Numbered from the stretch's first letter, positions 26,787 to 37,526 are shown. The stretch is 64,000 bases of DNA from Lelliottia sp. WAP21 (GCF_020532665.2 NZ_JAIWPG020000013.1:1-64000), one strand, 5' to 3'. Numbers and translations: made by a program. The notes: generated from the letters alone by a model not told the origin.

Positions 26787-27761
26787 ATGCAATACAATAC
26801 ATTAGGAAAAACGGATCTTAAGGTTTCCCGTCTTTGTCTGGGCTGTATGACATTTGGCGAACCCGATCGGGGTAACCACGCCTGGACACTGCCCGAAGAG
26901 AGCAGCCGCCTCATTATTAAGCATGCTATTGATGGCGGAATTAACTTTTTTGATACGGCAAATAGCTACTCTGATGGCAGTAGCGAAGAGATCGTGGGGC
27001 GTGCCCTGCGCGACTTTGCTCGCCGCGATGAGGTTGTGGTCGCCACAAAGGTCTATTACCCGTCCGGGGATCTTACCGAAGGTCTTTCCCGCGCCCAAAT
27101 TCTGCAATCCATCGATGCCAGTCTGTCGCGTCTGAATATGGATTACGTTGACCTCCTGCAAATCCACCGCTGGGATTACAACACGCCGATTGAAGAGACG
27201 CTGGAAGCCCTGAACGACGTCGTGAAAGCCGGCAAGGCACGCTATATCGGCGCATCCTCAATGCACGCGTCGCAGTTTGCCGACGCGCTGGCATTGCAAA
27301 AGAAACAGGGCTGGGCACGCTTTGTGACCATGCAGGATCACTATAACCTGATCTATCGCGAAGAAGAGCGCGAGATGCTGCCGCTGTGCTATCAGGAAGG
27401 CGTGGCGGTGATCCCCTGGAGTCCGCTGGCACGTGGTCGCCTGACCCGCCCGTGGGGGGAGACCACGGCGCGCCTGGTGTCGGATGAGGTGGGCAAAAAA
27501 CTCTACGATGAGACGCAAGAGAGCGACGCCCGAATTGCCGAACGTCTGGCGGCCATCGCGGAAGATGTTGGGGCAACGCGAGCGCAGGTGGCACTCGCCT
27601 GGCTACTCAGCAAGCGCGGTGTGGCGGCGCCAATTATTGGCACGTCACGGGAAGAACAGCTGGATGAGCTTTTAAATGCGGTGGATTTGACGCTGACGCC
27701 GGACCAGATTGCCGAGCTGGAGACGCCTTATCAGGCCCATCCGGTGGTGGGGTTTAAATAA
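26787..27761 (+). CDS. yajO: Aldo-keto reductase YajO
   Basis: This 324-residue NADPH-dependent aldo-keto reductase has the family tetrad: Asp and Tyr in FFDTANSYSDG, Lys in VVATKVYYP, and His in LLQIHRWD. In E. coli YajO has been linked to making deoxyxylulose phosphate for thiamin. It lies 65 bp after dxs in the same direction. A pair of palindromic repeats follows directly, where pgpA would be expected. Confidence 0.94.
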   Translation: MQYNTLGKTDLKVSRLCLGCMTFGEPDRGNHAWTLPEESSRLIIKHAIDGGINFFDTANSYSDGSSEEIVGRALRDFARRDEVVVATKVYYPSGDLTEGLSRAQILQSIDASLSRLNMDYVDLLQIHRWDYNTPIEETLEALNDVVKAGKARYIGASSMHASQFADALALQKKQGWARFVTMQDHYNLIYREEEREMLPLCYQEGVAVIPWSPLARGRLTRPWGETTARLVSDEVGKKLYDETQESDARIAERLAAIAEDVGATRAQVALAWLLSKRGVAAPIIGTSREEQLDELLNAVDLTLTPDQIAELETPYQAHPVVGFK

Positions 27762-27765
27762 CGCT

Positions 27766-27864
27766 GCGGCCTGATGCCCTCACCCTAACCCTCTCCCACG
27801 GGGAGAGGGGACTGGTTTGTGCGGCCTGATGCTTTCACCCTGGTCCTCTCCTACGGGGAGAGGG
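27766..27864. repeat. Two direct copies of a palindromic repeat
   Basis: Two units start GCGGCCTGATG at 27766 and 27821, a period of 55 bp. Each ends in a CCCTCTCCC-N3-GGGAGAGGG-type palindrome (27789-27809 and 27844-27864); the second is degenerate. The same unit occurs after tsx and after sbcC. The repeat fills the gap between yajO and thiL. Confidence 0.85.
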
Positions 27865-27901
27865 GACCGATCACGCTGGCGATAAAGCCCGCCCAGGTCG
27901 G

Positions 27902-28873
27902 TCACCCGAAGTGATCGTAGCCTTTCCAGTCTAGCGTTACAGGCGCACCCTCTTTCACAAACTGTAGCCCTTCGCTCTCTGGCATAATCTGTCCGATGCA
28001 GGTAAACCGCGCACCAAGATGACCGAGCGCCACGTCAATCGTCCCACGGTTAAGCTCGGGAACGGTAAAGCACAGTTCGTAATCCTCACCGCCAGACAGC
28101 GCCCAGCGCAACGCCTGTTCGGGTTCTACGTGGCGGAGGATCTGCTCTGAAAGCGGGAAGAGATCGAGGTCAATCCGGGCACCCACGCCGCTGGCCTTCA
28201 GAATATGGCCGAGATCCGAGATGAGACCGTCGGAGAGATCAATCGCCGCACTTGCGCGATCGCGCAGCGCCTGGCCCTGTAAGATACGCGGTGTCGGTCG
28301 CAAATGGCGTTTAACCAGATACGCGTTATCCTGCGCATCTGCAACGGTTAAGCGCCCCTGAAGAATCGCTAAGCCTGCTGCACTGTCCCCCGGGGTACCC
28401 GTCACATAGATCCAGTCGCCCGGTTTTGCACCTGAGCGTTTCAGCGCCCGGCCTACCGGCACATAGCCGTGGATAGCCAGCGTCATCGACAGTGGACCCG
28501 CCGTGGTATCGCCACCGATCAGCTGCATATCATAGTAATTGAGCTGTTCAAAAAGCGCGTCGCTGAAGGCTTCAAGCCAGGCCTCATCGACCGAAGGAAG
28601 GGTCAGCGCCAGCGTCAGCCAGGCCGGATCCGCGCCCATAGCGGCCAGATCGCTCACGTTCACCGCCAGCGCTTTATAGGCCAGATCGGCAGGATCGATA
28701 TCCGGCAGGAAGTGACGACCGCAGACCAGTGTATCGGTACTGATCGCCAGCGTCTGTTTTTCAGGAATATTGAGCAACGCGCAGTCGTCGCCTATGCCGG
28801 TTTCGACATCAAGACGAGAGGAACGGACACGGTCAAAATAACGGGCAATCAGGGAGAATTCGCCGCAAGCCAT
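27902..28873 (-). CDS. thiL: Thiamin-monophosphate kinase ThiL
   Basis: This 323-residue enzyme phosphorylates thiamin monophosphate to the active diphosphate. The AIR-synthase-like fold is recognisable from [17 protein letters not shown] and [14 protein letters not shown]. It is two residues shorter than E. coli ThiL. The E. coli protein, as I recall it, ends in DHFATP with pgpA starting inside that codon run; here the protein ends DHFG and no pgpA follows. A hairpin separates it from nusB upstream. Confidence 0.94.
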   Translation of the reverse strand: MACGEFSLIARYFDRVRSSRLDVETGIGDDCALLNIPEKQTLAISTDTLVCGRHFLPDIDPADLAYKALAVNVSDLAAMGADPAWLTLALTLPSVDEAWLEAFSDALFEQLNYYDMQLIGGDTTAGPLSMTLAIHGYVPVGRALKRSGAKPGDWIYVTGTPGDSAAGLAILQGRLTVADAQDNAYLVKRHLRPTPRILQGQALRDRASAAIDLSDGLISDLGHILKASGVGARIDLDLFPLSEQILRHVEPEQALRWALSGGEDYELCFTVPELNRGTIDVALGHLGARFTCIGQIMPESEGLQFVKEGAPVTLDWKGYDHFG

Positions 28874-28895
28874 ACGTTATGCCTCAGCAAAGAAA

Positions 28896-28944
28896 ATAAA
28901 AAACCGGAGCCTGCGCGGCACAAGGGCCACGCAGAACTCCGGTT
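28896..28944 (-). terminator. Hairpin with T-tract between nusB and thiL
   Basis: On the minus strand AACCGGAG and CTCCGGTT pair around an inner CTGCG/CGCAG stem and are followed by TTTTTT. It may partly end the ribD-ribH-nusB transcript before thiL. Confidence 0.55.
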
Positions 28945-28950
28945 AGCGGA

Positions 28951-29370
28951 TCACTTTTTGCGGGGACGGATCGCAGGGGCTGCTTTATCCAGCACGCCGT
29001 TAACAAACTTATGGCTGTCTTCGGCACCGAAGGTTTTTGCCAGTTCGATCGCTTCGTTGATGGCCACTTTATAGGGCACATCATCACGTTTAGACAGCTC
29101 GAACAGCGCAATGCGCAGCACTGCTTTCTCAACCTGGCCCAGCTCTTCGAGCAAACGGGACAGGTACGGTTTCATCAAACCGTCGAGATACGCGCTATTA
29201 GTCGCCACTCCCGACAGCAGTTCACGGAAGTACAGAACGTCAACGTCTTTGACGTCTTGCTCCGCCAGGAACTGGTATTCAACATCAGCGATGTCGTTCT
29301 GGGACAACTGCCAGGAGTAAAGTGCCTGAACGGCACATTCACGGGCGCGGCGACGAGCAGCAGGTTTCAC
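28951..29370 (-). CDS. nusB: Transcription antitermination factor NusB
   Basis: This 139-residue protein equals E. coli NusB in length. It is all-helical and has the Arg-rich N-terminus [20 protein letters not shown]. With NusE (ribosomal protein S10) it binds boxA RNA in rRNA antitermination. It lies 20 bp after ribH. Confidence 0.97.
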   Translation of the reverse strand: MKPAARRRARECAVQALYSWQLSQNDIADVEYQFLAEQDVKDVDVLYFRELLSGVATNSAYLDGLMKPYLSRLLEELGQVEKAVLRIALFELSKRDDVPYKVAINEAIELAKTFGAEDSHKFVNGVLDKAAPAIRPRKK

Positions 29371-29390
29371 GGATTTCCCCTTACAAAAAA

Positions 29391-29861
29391 TCAGGCCTTG
29401 ATGGCTTTCAATACATTGATCATTTCAAGCGCGGTCAGTGCAGCTTCTGCACCTTTGTTACCGGCTTTGGTGCCAGCACGTTCGATGGCTTGTTCAATAC
29501 TTTCGGTGGTCAACACGCCAAACGCGACAGGAATTTCAGCATCCTGTGCAACGTGCGCCAGACCCGTGCTTGCACCGCCCGCCACATATTCAAAGTGGGC
29601 AGTGCCGCCACGAATAACAGTACCCAGTGCAATCACCGCGTCATATTTACCGGTTTTCGCCAGTGCGCCCGCTGCCAGAGGCAGTTCGTAAGCACCTGGA
29701 ACCCAGACAACGGTAATATTGTCATCTTTAACCTGGCCGATACGTTTCAGGGCGTCAATCGCACCATCCAGCAGGCTATCGTTGATGAAGTTGTTGAAAC
29801 GCGCAATGGTGATGGCGACGCGAGCGTCCGGGGTAGCTACAGCAGCTTCAATAATGTTCAT
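29391..29861 (-). CDS. ribH: 6,7-dimethyl-8-ribityllumazine synthase RibH
   Basis: This 156-residue enzyme (called RibE in E. coli) makes lumazine from 5-amino-6-ribitylaminouracil and dihydroxybutanone phosphate, the penultimate riboflavin step. Conserved pieces are [11 protein letters not shown] and [12 protein letters not shown], with the active-site His. It is part of nrdR-ribD-ribH-nusB. Confidence 0.96.
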   Translation of the reverse strand: MNIIEAAVATPDARVAITIARFNNFINDSLLDGAIDALKRIGQVKDDNITVVWVPGAYELPLAAGALAKTGKYDAVIALGTVIRGGTAHFEYVAGGASTGLAHVAQDAEIPVAFGVLTTESIEQAIERAGTKAGNKGAEAALTALEMINVLKAIKA

Positions 29862-29948
29862 ACTCTTCCTTTACGGGTTCATTTGGCCCCGCAGGGGGGC
29901 GGATTTTATCATAATACTTTGCGCACTGCTTCCCTATTTCAGAAAGCC

Positions 29949-31052
29949 TTACGCTGACGTTAAATGCAGGCACACATCCGGTCCAACCTGACGTATCTCG
30001 CTAAACGTAAGTTGCGGTGCATCGGCCAGAGTCTCAAGGCCGGGCAACACAAACAGACCGCGAGCGTCCGTGCCTAATAATTTAGGTGCCACGTAAACCA
30101 CCAGCTCATCCACCAGGCCTGCCTGCAACAGCGCGCCTGCGAGCGTAGGGCCGGCTTCGACCCAGATGCTGTTCACCTGCTGCTTACCGAGCAGCATCAT
30201 CAACACCACCAGATCGAGATGTCCGTTGTGCTCGGGCACCCGAACAGTGCGGACGCTCTCCGGCCATTTACGCGTATCGTCCTGCGTGCGGGCAAACCAG
30301 GTTTCACCCGGTTGCTGCACAATGCGGTGCTCAGGCGTCACGCGGTTCTGGCTGTCAATCACGATACGAAGCGGCTGACGCAGGTTTTCCTGCGGATAGA
30401 GCGCCTGAGTCTCGGCGTTCAGTTCATCCCAACGGACGGTCATCGCCGGATCGTCGGTAAGCACCGTCTCACTGCTGGTGAGAATAGCATGGCTTTGCGC
30501 GCGCAGACGTTGCACATCGCGCCTTGCCTGCGGCGACGTTATCCACTGACTTTCGCCGTTCGCCATCGCCGTTCGACCATCAAGCGAAGCGCCGAGTTTG
30601 AGCTGAATGTACGGAAAGCCGGTGCGCATACGCTTGAGGAAGCCTTTATTCAGCGCCTCGGTCTCTTGCATCATCAGACCATGGCTGACGTCGATGCCCT
30701 CCTGCTGCAGACGATACAGGCCACGTCCGGCGACCTGAGGATTAGGGTCCTGCATCGCCGCGACCACCCGGGCAACGCCTGCGTTAATCAGTGCTTCACA
30801 GCATGGCGGCGTGCGACCATGATGGCTGCAAGGCTCTAACGTGACATAGGCCGTGGCGCCGCGCGCCTTCTCCCCCGCCATTCGCAGGGCATGAACTTCA
30901 GCATGCGGTTCGCCCGCACGATAGTGAAAACCTTCGCCAACTATTTCGCCATCTTTGACGATCACGCAGCCCACATTAGGATTAGGGTGTGTCGTGAAAC
31001 GCCCGCGCTGCGCCAGTTTGAGCGCACGCGCCATGTAAATCTCATCCTGCAT
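29949..31052 (-). CDS. ribD: Bifunctional riboflavin deaminase/reductase RibD
   Basis: This 367-residue enzyme has an N-terminal pyrimidine deaminase domain with the zinc motif HAEVHAL and PCSHHGRTPPC. The C-terminal NADPH-dependent reductase domain begins at about residue 145. It carries out the second and third steps of riboflavin synthesis. The start at 31052 (MQDEIYMARAL) matches the family length; the longer frame to 31184 runs into nrdR. It starts 4 bp after nrdR ends. Confidence 0.96.
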   Translation of the reverse strand: MQDEIYMARALKLAQRGRFTTHPNPNVGCVIVKDGEIVGEGFHYRAGEPHAEVHALRMAGEKARGATAYVTLEPCSHHGRTPPCCEALINAGVARVVAAMQDPNPQVAGRGLYRLQQEGIDVSHGLMMQETEALNKGFLKRMRTGFPYIQLKLGASLDGRTAMANGESQWITSPQARRDVQRLRAQSHAILTSSETVLTDDPAMTVRWDELNAETQALYPQENLRQPLRIVIDSQNRVTPEHRIVQQPGETWFARTQDDTRKWPESVRTVRVPEHNGHLDLVVLMMLLGKQQVNSIWVEAGPTLAGALLQAGLVDELVVYVAPKLLGTDARGLFVLPGLETLADAPQLTFSEIRQVGPDVCLHLTSA

Positions 31053-31056
31053 GGGC

Positions 31057-31518
<462 letters not shown>

Positions 31519-31659
31519 CTATCTGGTTAACTGGCTTTCATTTTACCCTGAACTGGGCTCACAACAAAGGAAGAGCGTTTTTGAGACAAAGGATCTATGC
31601 CGGAGCCTCTCTGGCTGTCTAACATTAAAGCGATCCGATAGTTGAAGGAAATAAACGCA

Positions 31660-32199
31660 ATGACAAGACGTTACCTAAGAATTCTGCTGGTGGGAAGTCT
31701 CTTCACCCTTAACGCCTGTGCACAGCAAACTGAAGTCCGCGAGATGAAAGAAAGCGTCAGTACGCTGAATAACGCGATGAATAAACTGAATCAGGAAACG
31801 GTAAAGATCACTCAGCAAAACGCCCTCAATGCTAAGTCCACCAGCGGTGTGTATCTGTTACCAGGTGCAAATACCCCGGCGCGCCTGAACAGTCAGATCG
31901 GCACGCTGAAGATGTCGCTGGTTAACATTGCGCCAAACGCCGACGGTACGCGCGCAACGTTGCGCATTCAGGGCGAATCGAACGATCCGCTGCCGGCCTT
32001 TAGCGGTACCGTTGAGTGGGGCCAGATTCAGGGCACAACCGATGCTTACCAGGAGGTAAACGTGCAGCAGCAGCTGATTAACGCTCCAGCCAGCGTGCTT
32101 GCCCCCAGTGACGTGGATATCCCGTTACAGTTGAACGGTGTGACACCCGACCAGTTAGGCTTTGTCCGTATTCACGATATTCAGCCCGTCGCACAGTAA
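31660..32199 (+). CDS. yajI: YajI-family lipoprotein (DUF3251)
   Basis: This 179-residue lipoprotein has a short signal peptide and lipobox LNAC at about residues 15-18. A heptad-rich segment (MKESVSTLNNAMNKLNQETVKI) and a conserved C-terminal domain ending DIQPVAQ follow. It is collinear with E. coli YajI, whose function is unknown. The start at 31660 places the signal peptide at the N-terminus; the frame from 31642 adds only six residues. Confidence 0.9.
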   Translation: MTRRYLRILLVGSLFTLNACAQQTEVREMKESVSTLNNAMNKLNQETVKITQQNALNAKSTSGVYLLPGANTPARLNSQIGTLKMSLVNIAPNADGTRATLRIQGESNDPLPAFSGTVEWGQIQGTTDAYQEVNVQQQLINAPASVLAPSDVDIPLQLNGVTPDQLGFVRIHDIQPVAQ

Positions 32200-32337
32200 T
32201 CTTCTTTAGCGGAACGTTTCATACGTTCCGCTCCCCTTACATCCCGCAAAGATTGGCAACATAAATGTTTGCCGTTACAATCCCCGCCGTTTAAAGTACG
32301 CAAACGTGAACGCAATCGATTACGCGTATGAGAGATA

Positions 32338-32379
32338 TGTGAAACAACACATATTTTTGTGAGCAGGGATTCCTATAAT
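32338..32379 (+). promoter_or_regulatory. CRP-dependent tsx promoter
   Basis: A consensus -10 TATAAT lies at 32374-32379. A CRP-like site TGTGAAACAACACATA (32338-32353) is centred about 40.5 bp before the inferred start. A second, CGTGAACGCAATCGAT (32305-32320), is at about -73.5, 33 bp further out. E. coli tsx P2 has CRP sites near -41 and -74 with CytR between them, so the architecture appears conserved. Confidence 0.6.
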
Positions 32380-32464
32380 AGGCTCCGCAGAAACACGAAA
32401 TATTTAGAAACGCAATTCGCGCATTTTTCACTCCCGGAAGGGAATTTCAATCAGTGGCATGATT

Positions 32465-33349
32465 ATGAAAAAAACATTATTAGCAGCCGGTGCAGTCCTC
32501 GCACTCTCTTCATCTTTCGCTGTCAGCGCAGCCGAAAATACCAAACCAGAATTTGTGTCTGACTGGTGGCATCAGAGCGTCAACGTGGTGGGCAGCTACC
32601 ACACCCGTTTTGGACCACAAATCCGTAACGATACCTATCTGGAATATGAAGCTTTTGCCAAAAAAGACTGGTTTGATTTCTATGGCTACATGGATGCCCC
32701 GGTCTTCTTCGGCGGTAACACCGATGCAAAAGGTATCTGGAACCACGGTTCTCCTCTCTTCATGGAAATCGAACCCCGCTTCTCAATCGACAAGCTGACA
32801 GGCGCAGATCTGAGCTTTGGTCCGTTTAAAGAGTGGTACGTTGCGAACAACTACATTTACGATATGGGCCGCAACAAGTCCGGTCGTCAGAGCACCTGGT
32901 ATATGGGTCTGGGTACCGACATCGACACCGGCCTGCCAATGAGCCTGTCCATGAACGTGTATGCTAAATACCAGTGGCAGAACTACGGTGCAGCGAACGA
33001 AAACGAATGGGATGGCTACCGTTTCAAAGTGAAATACTTTGTGCCAATTACCCAGCTGTGGGGCGGTAACCTGAGCTATATCGGTTTCACCAACTTTGAC
33101 TGGGGTTCAGACCTGGGCGATAACGACTTCCGTGACCTGAACGGTAAGAAAGCGCGTACCAACGACTCCATCGCCTCCAGCCACATCCTGGCACTGAACT
33201 ACGATCACTGGCACTACTCGGTTGTTGCGCGTTACTGGCACAACGGCGGTCAGTGGAACGACGATGCAAGCCTGAACTTCGGTAACGGCGACTTCAGCGT
33301 ACGTTCTACCGGCTGGGGTGGTTACCTGGTGGTAGGTTACAACTTCTAA
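32465..33349 (+). CDS. tsx: Nucleoside-specific outer-membrane channel Tsx
   Basis: This 294-residue outer-membrane beta-barrel has a signal peptide cleaved after about residue 22 (VSAAEN). It equals E. coli Tsx in length and lets nucleosides and deoxynucleosides across the outer membrane; it is also a phage T6 and colicin K receptor in E. coli. The C-terminal aromatic residue (GYNF) is typical of barrels. ATG 32465 is preferred to the ATG two codons upstream because it starts directly with MKKTLLAAG. Confidence 0.96.
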   Translation: MKKTLLAAGAVLALSSSFAVSAAENTKPEFVSDWWHQSVNVVGSYHTRFGPQIRNDTYLEYEAFAKKDWFDFYGYMDAPVFFGGNTDAKGIWNHGSPLFMEIEPRFSIDKLTGADLSFGPFKEWYVANNYIYDMGRNKSGRQSTWYMGLGTDIDTGLPMSLSMNVYAKYQWQNYGAANENEWDGYRFKVKYFVPITQLWGGNLSYIGFTNFDWGSDLGDNDFRDLNGKKARTNDSIASSHILALNYDHWHYSVVARYWHNGGQWNDDASLNFGNGDFSVRSTGWGGYLVVGYNF

Positions 33350-33363
33350 TCTGTGCAGGATTG

Positions 33364-33403
33364 TGCGGGCTGATGCCCTGATCCTCTCCCACAGGGAGAG
33401 GGA
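33364..33403. repeat. Palindromic repeat copy after tsx
   Basis: This unit starts GTGCGGGCTGATGCCCTGAT and ends in the CCTCTCCC-ACA-GGGAGAGG palindrome (33383-33402). It belongs to the same family as the copies at 27766 and 56637. In E. coli yajD would follow here. Confidence 0.85.
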
Positions 33404-33411
33404 ACAAACAC

Positions 33412-33445
33412 TAAAAACGGCAACACACGTTGCCGTTTTGCTTTT
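33412..33445. terminator. Terminator between tsx and the WYL regulator gene
   Basis: AAAACGGCAAC and GTTGCCGTTTT form a perfect 11-bp stem with an ACAC loop. A and T tracts flank it on both sides, so it can serve both convergent genes. Confidence 0.8.
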
Positions 33446-33463
33446 ACCTCGCCGCCCGGCTTT

Positions 33464-34144
33464 TTACTGCTTAACCTTGCGCAAAAAATCCGCCAGCGAT
33501 CGGCCCGCGCTTTCGCTAAAACGCCTCTGCGTGAGCGTGATATTCAGACATCTGTCCAGCCGGAAGCAGCGATAGTCATCACGCCGTTCGCACCACGCAG
33601 CCAGCAGCCAGTGCTCTCCCCAGAAGAACAGCCCCAGCGGCTGAATGTCGCGCCATGTCAGTTGCCCGGCTTCATCACGATAATGCAGCGCCAGCACGCA
33701 CTGGGCAGAAATGGCCTGATGAATAGTATCAAAGTCGCTGCGGGAATGCGGCTGGAGCGCAATATCCGGGGCGTAGATCCGCGTCTGTTCCGCCTTACGT
33801 CGGCTCTCCTCGGGCAGGATCGCCAGCACCTTCTCCTGCGCCGACTCAAGCTCACGCGAGAGCGAATTGCCTCCCCAGGTTTTAAGCAGACGGATGGCGA
33901 CCATCAGCGCTTCAGATTCTTTGTTCGTTAGCATCAGCGGAGGCAAGTCAAAACCTGACATCAGTCGATATCCGCTTCCCGCCTCCCCTTCCACCGGCAC
34001 GCCGGAAAGCGACAGGTCGCGGATATCACGATAAACGGTCCGTTCCGACACGCTCAACCTGTCGGCCAGATGCGCTGCCGTTGTCAGACGCCTGCCTCGC
34101 AAGATCTGCACAATCTGAAACAAACGGTCAGCGCGTCGGGTCAT
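33464..34144 (-). CDS. WYL-domain transcriptional regulator (YafY-like)
   Basis: This 226-residue protein has an N-terminal DeoR-type helix-turn-helix (LTTAAHLADRLSVSERTVYRDIRDL, about residues 20-44) and a C-terminal WYL sensor domain (about residues 135-200). WYL regulators bind small ligands or nucleic acid fragments. It is the second gene after a VOC-family gene (15-bp gap), so it probably controls that pair. It is not part of the E. coli order here. Confidence 0.83.
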   Translation of the reverse strand: MTRRADRLFQIVQILRGRRLTTAAHLADRLSVSERTVYRDIRDLSLSGVPVEGEAGSGYRLMSGFDLPPLMLTNKESEALMVAIRLLKTWGGNSLSRELESAQEKVLAILPEESRRKAEQTRIYAPDIALQPHSRSDFDTIHQAISAQCVLALHYRDEAGQLTWRDIQPLGLFFWGEHWLLAAWCERRDDYRCFRLDRCLNITLTQRRFSESAGRSLADFLRKVKQ

Positions 34145-34158
34145 CTCTTATAAAGCTC

Positions 34159-34524
34159 TCAGGCAGGTTGATGGAGGCCGACGCGATTACCTTCGCTGTC
34201 GGTAAACAAGGCTATAGTGCCAATACCACGCGGCAATTCCAGCGGGCCAAACACACATTCGCCGCCCGCAGACGCGACACGATCGAGCGTAGCTGCCAGA
34301 TGGTCAGTATGCAGGTAAATAATAGCCCCCTGCACAGAAGGCGTAATCCCCTCAAATTTTGCCAACGCGCCGCCGGTGGCCGGATTGTCATGCGGGAAAA
34401 TGGCTAACTCCGCCACGTCCATTTTCTCTCGTTTCAGCTGTACCTGCATTACGGACTCATAAAAAGTGATGGCGCGATCCATATCGGCGACCGGAATTTC
34501 AAACCAGTTAATGACGCTCTTCAT
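34159..34524 (-). CDS. VOC-superfamily (glyoxalase/bleomycin-resistance-like) protein
   Basis: This 121-residue protein shows the vicinal-oxygen-chelate fold pattern: NWFEIPVADMDRAITFYESVM at the start and ALFTDSEGNRVGLHQ at the end. Such proteins bind metals or small electrophiles; the substrate cannot be told from sequence. A good AGGAGG site precedes the ATG. It forms an operon with the WYL regulator, and a 24-bp palindrome lies 48 bp upstream. Confidence 0.82.
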   Translation of the reverse strand: MKSVINWFEIPVADMDRAITFYESVMQVQLKREKMDVAELAIFPHDNPATGGALAKFEGITPSVQGAIIYLHTDHLAATLDRVASAGGECVFGPLELPRGIGTIALFTDSEGNRVGLHQPA

Positions 34525-34571
34525 ACATCCTCCTGCCTGTTTTTTGGGTTCAAAAAGAGTCTACGACAGGG

Positions 34572-34595
34572 CTCCTGACAGCATACTGTCAGGAG
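34572..34595. promoter_or_regulatory. Palindrome upstream of the VOC-WYL operon
   Basis: CTCCTGACAG and CTGTCAGGAG are perfect 10-bp arms around CATA. No T-tract follows on either strand, and secF has its own terminator next to it, so an operator for the WYL regulator fits better than a terminator. Confidence 0.5.
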
Positions 34596-34613
34596 TGTTT
34601 GGCAGGAGCAGAT

Positions 34614-34642
34614 AAAAAAAATCCCGGTCAACAGACCGGGAT
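34614..34642 (-). terminator. secF terminator
   Basis: On the minus strand ATCCCGGTC and GACCGGGAT form a 9-bp stem followed by eight T. It ends the tgt-yajC-secD-secF transcript 27 bp after the secF stop. Confidence 0.9.
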
Positions 34643-34669
34643 TTCATGGAACGTACTCTTAGCGTTGCC

Positions 34670-35641
34670 TTAAGGCAGGATTGACGGCTGGTCCGCCCCT
34701 TCCTTCTCGACTTTCTGCTGGAGCAGATGCTCACGCTTCATGCCCAGTTTCAACGCCAGCGCGGACGCAACGTAGATGGATGAAGCCGTACCGATAGAGA
34801 CACCAATTAACATGGTCAGCGAGAAGCCTTCCAGAATCGGACCACCGAACAGGAACAGCATCAGGATAACCATTAAGGTTGTCCCGGAGGTGATCAGCGT
34901 ACGGTGCAAAGTCTGCGTCAGTGAAACGTTAAAGATTTCGTACGGCGTACCGCGACGGATCTTACGGAAGTTTTCACGAATACGGTCAGATACCACGATA
35001 CTGTCGTTCAGCGAGTAACCGATGACCGACATCAGCGATGCCACAATGGTCAGGTCAACCTCAATATGGAACAACGACAGTACGCCCATCGTAATCACCA
35101 CGTCGTGCGCAAGGGCGATAACCACCCCTGCCGCCAGACGCCACTCGAAGCGGAAGCCCACGTATACAAGAATGGAGATCAGCGCTGCAAGTAGTGCCAT
35201 CGCACCATTTTGCGCCAGATCTGCCCCTACGCTTGGGCCGACGAATTCGATACGTTTAACCGTGGCATCCTGGCGGGTGGCATCGTTAATAACCTTAACG
35301 ACTTTGCTACCCAGTTCCTGGCTGCCGTTGGCATCGTGTACCGGCGGCATACGAACCATGATGTCGCGGCTGCTGCCGAAGTTCTGCAACTGCGGCTCTT
35401 CAAAGCCAGCCTTTTGCAGCGCTTCACGCATCTGATCCAGTTCAGCCGGTTTTTCCAGGGTAATTTCAATCACCGTACCACCGGTGAAATCAAGACCCCA
35501 GTTAAAACCCCGGACACCAATGATGGCGATAGACACAATCAGCAAAAAGCCTGAAATGCCGAAGGCCCAGTAGTCCCAGCGCATAAAGTCCCAGACTTTA
35601 CGGCCGTGGTTCAATTGTTCAACAGTATATTCCTGTGCCAC
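34670..35641 (-). CDS. secF: Protein translocase accessory subunit SecF
   Basis: This 323-residue inner-membrane protein has six predicted membrane segments and one periplasmic loop, and the RND-like motif [17 protein letters not shown]. With SecD and YajC it uses proton flow to pull secreted proteins through SecYEG. It follows secD by 10 bp. Confidence 0.97.
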   Translation of the reverse strand: MAQEYTVEQLNHGRKVWDFMRWDYWAFGISGFLLIVSIAIIGVRGFNWGLDFTGGTVIEITLEKPAELDQMREALQKAGFEEPQLQNFGSSRDIMVRMPPVHDANGSQELGSKVVKVINDATRQDATVKRIEFVGPSVGADLAQNGAMALLAALISILVYVGFRFEWRLAAGVVIALAHDVVITMGVLSLFHIEVDLTIVASLMSVIGYSLNDSIVVSDRIRENFRKIRRGTPYEIFNVSLTQTLHRTLITSGTTLMVILMLFLFGGPILEGFSLTMLIGVSIGTASSIYVASALALKLGMKREHLLQQKVEKEGADQPSILP

Positions 35642-35651
35642 AACGCACTCC

Positions 35652-37499
35652 TCAGATAGACAGCTTTTTGACGCGCTTGCCGCCGTACAGCAGGTTCACG
35701 ATGGCACGGGTGCCGACAATAGCAGTAAACATCGACGTTGCCACACCGATACCGGTGGTGATAGCAAAGCCTTTGATCGCGCCAGTACCCACTGCATACA
35801 GGATAAGAACCTTAATCAGTGTCGTAATGTTCGCATCGAAGATGGAGCTGAAAGCGCCTCTATAGCCTTCATCGATCGCCTGTTGTACGGAGCGACCGTT
35901 GCTCAATTCTTCTTTAATACGTTCATTTATCAGTACGTTGGCATCGACCGCCACCGCAAGGGTCAGCACGATACCCGCAATACCTGGCATAGTTAGCGTT
36001 GCGCCAGGCAGCAGGGACATAATGCCGATAATCAGCACCAGGTTTGCAAGCAGCGCAGTGGTCGCAATCAGGCCAAACTTCTTATAGAAGAACAGCATGA
36101 ACAGGATAGAGACCGCCAGACCTGCCAGACACGCTTCCAGACCCTGAGTGATGTTTTGCATCCCCAGTGTTGGACCAATAGTACGCTCTTCAACAATCTG
36201 AATCGGCGCGATCAACGCACCCGCACGCAGCAGCAGTGAAAGCTGGCGAGCTTCATTCGGGTTGCTGATACCGGTGATACGGAAGCTGTTACCCAGGCGA
36301 GACTGGATATTGGCGATGTTAATCACCTCTTCCTCTTTCACCAGAACCGCACGACCGTTGGCATCTTTCTTACCGCTGTCTTTGTACTCCACGAACAGGG
36401 TCGCCATCGGTTTACCGATGTTGTCCTTGGTGAAGTTCGACATGATATTACCACCCGCGCTATCCAGTGAAATGTTCACCTGCGGCTGGTTGTATTCATC
36501 CTGGTTAGAGGTGGAATCGGTAATATGATCGCCCGTCAGAATCACGCGTTTGTACAGCACAACAGGCTGGCCTTCACGGGTCTGCTTCACTTCTGAATCG
36601 CCTGGAACACGTCCTGAAGCAGCGGCCGACTGATCAACGTTGGTATTCACCAGACGGAATTCCAGCGTGGCCGTTGCGCCCAGAATTTCTTTCGCACGCG
36701 CGGTATCCTGGATACCCGGCAATTCAACAACAATACGGTCAGCACCCTGACGCTGTACCAGTGGCTCAGCAACACCTAACTGGTTCACACGGTTACGCAG
36801 AATGTTGATGTTCTGCTGCACCGCATATTCACGCGCTTCGCTCAGACGCGTATCGGTCATCACGGCGCGCAGCTGGTTGCTGCCCTGACGTGAAATCACC
36901 ATATCGCGGTGGCGTGCAGTCAGGTAATCAATCGCCTGGTCGCGTGCCGTACCGTCACGGAAGGTAATGCTTAATCCGTAGTTATCTTCCTTACGCACGG
37001 TGGTGTAAGGAATGCCTTTTTCGCGCAGGTCGCTACGCAGGCTGTCGATATTCTGTTCCTGCAGTTTACCGAGCGCGGTATCCATATCCACTTCCATCAG
37101 GAAGTGCACACCGCCACGCAGATCGAGACCGAGTTTCATCGGCTCTGCGTTAATCGCGGCTAACCAACGCGGGGTAGCAGGAGCAAGGTTTAACGCCACG
37201 ACATATTTATCACCCAGCACGCTCATCAGCGCTTCACGGGCGCGGAGCTGCGTGTCGGTGGTGTCGAAGCGAGCAAGAATTGCGCCCTCTTCCAGTGCCA
37301 CAGACTTAGCGGTAATTTTTTCTTCTTGTAACGTTTTCTGGACCTGGATCAGCGTTTGCTCACTGGCGGCGACACCGCGCGCGCCAGTGATTTGAACGGC
37401 CGGATCCTCACCATACAGGTTGGGAAGTGCGTACAGCAGGCCGACGATAATCACGGCGACCAGCATGATGTACTTCCACAAAGGATAACGGTTTAACAC
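35652..37499 (-). CDS. secD: Protein translocase accessory subunit SecD
   Basis: This 615-residue protein equals the E. coli length. It has one N-terminal membrane helix, a large periplasmic P1 region (about residues 30-450) and five C-terminal helices with [23 protein letters not shown]. It completes the SecDF motor and lies between yajC and secF. Confidence 0.97.
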   Translation of the reverse strand: MLNRYPLWKYIMLVAVIIVGLLYALPNLYGEDPAVQITGARGVAASEQTLIQVQKTLQEEKITAKSVALEEGAILARFDTTDTQLRAREALMSVLGDKYVVALNLAPATPRWLAAINAEPMKLGLDLRGGVHFLMEVDMDTALGKLQEQNIDSLRSDLREKGIPYTTVRKEDNYGLSITFRDGTARDQAIDYLTARHRDMVISRQGSNQLRAVMTDTRLSEAREYAVQQNINILRNRVNQLGVAEPLVQRQGADRIVVELPGIQDTARAKEILGATATLEFRLVNTNVDQSAAASGRVPGDSEVKQTREGQPVVLYKRVILTGDHITDSTSNQDEYNQPQVNISLDSAGGNIMSNFTKDNIGKPMATLFVEYKDSGKKDANGRAVLVKEEEVINIANIQSRLGNSFRITGISNPNEARQLSLLLRAGALIAPIQIVEERTIGPTLGMQNITQGLEACLAGLAVSILFMLFFYKKFGLIATTALLANLVLIIGIMSLLPGATLTMPGIAGIVLTLAVAVDANVLINERIKEELSNGRSVQQAIDEGYRGAFSSIFDANITTLIKVLILYAVGTGAIKGFAITTGIGVATSMFTAIVGTRAIVNLLYGGKRVKKLSI

Positions 37500-37526
37500 G
37501 GCAGTTCCCTTTGGGAAAAGTTGGGA

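Noticed and set aside
27868-27917. Remnant of pgpA coding sequence next to thiL
   Set aside because: The short translated pieces show no convincing PgpA motif, so I claim absence of the gene but not a recognisable pseudogene.
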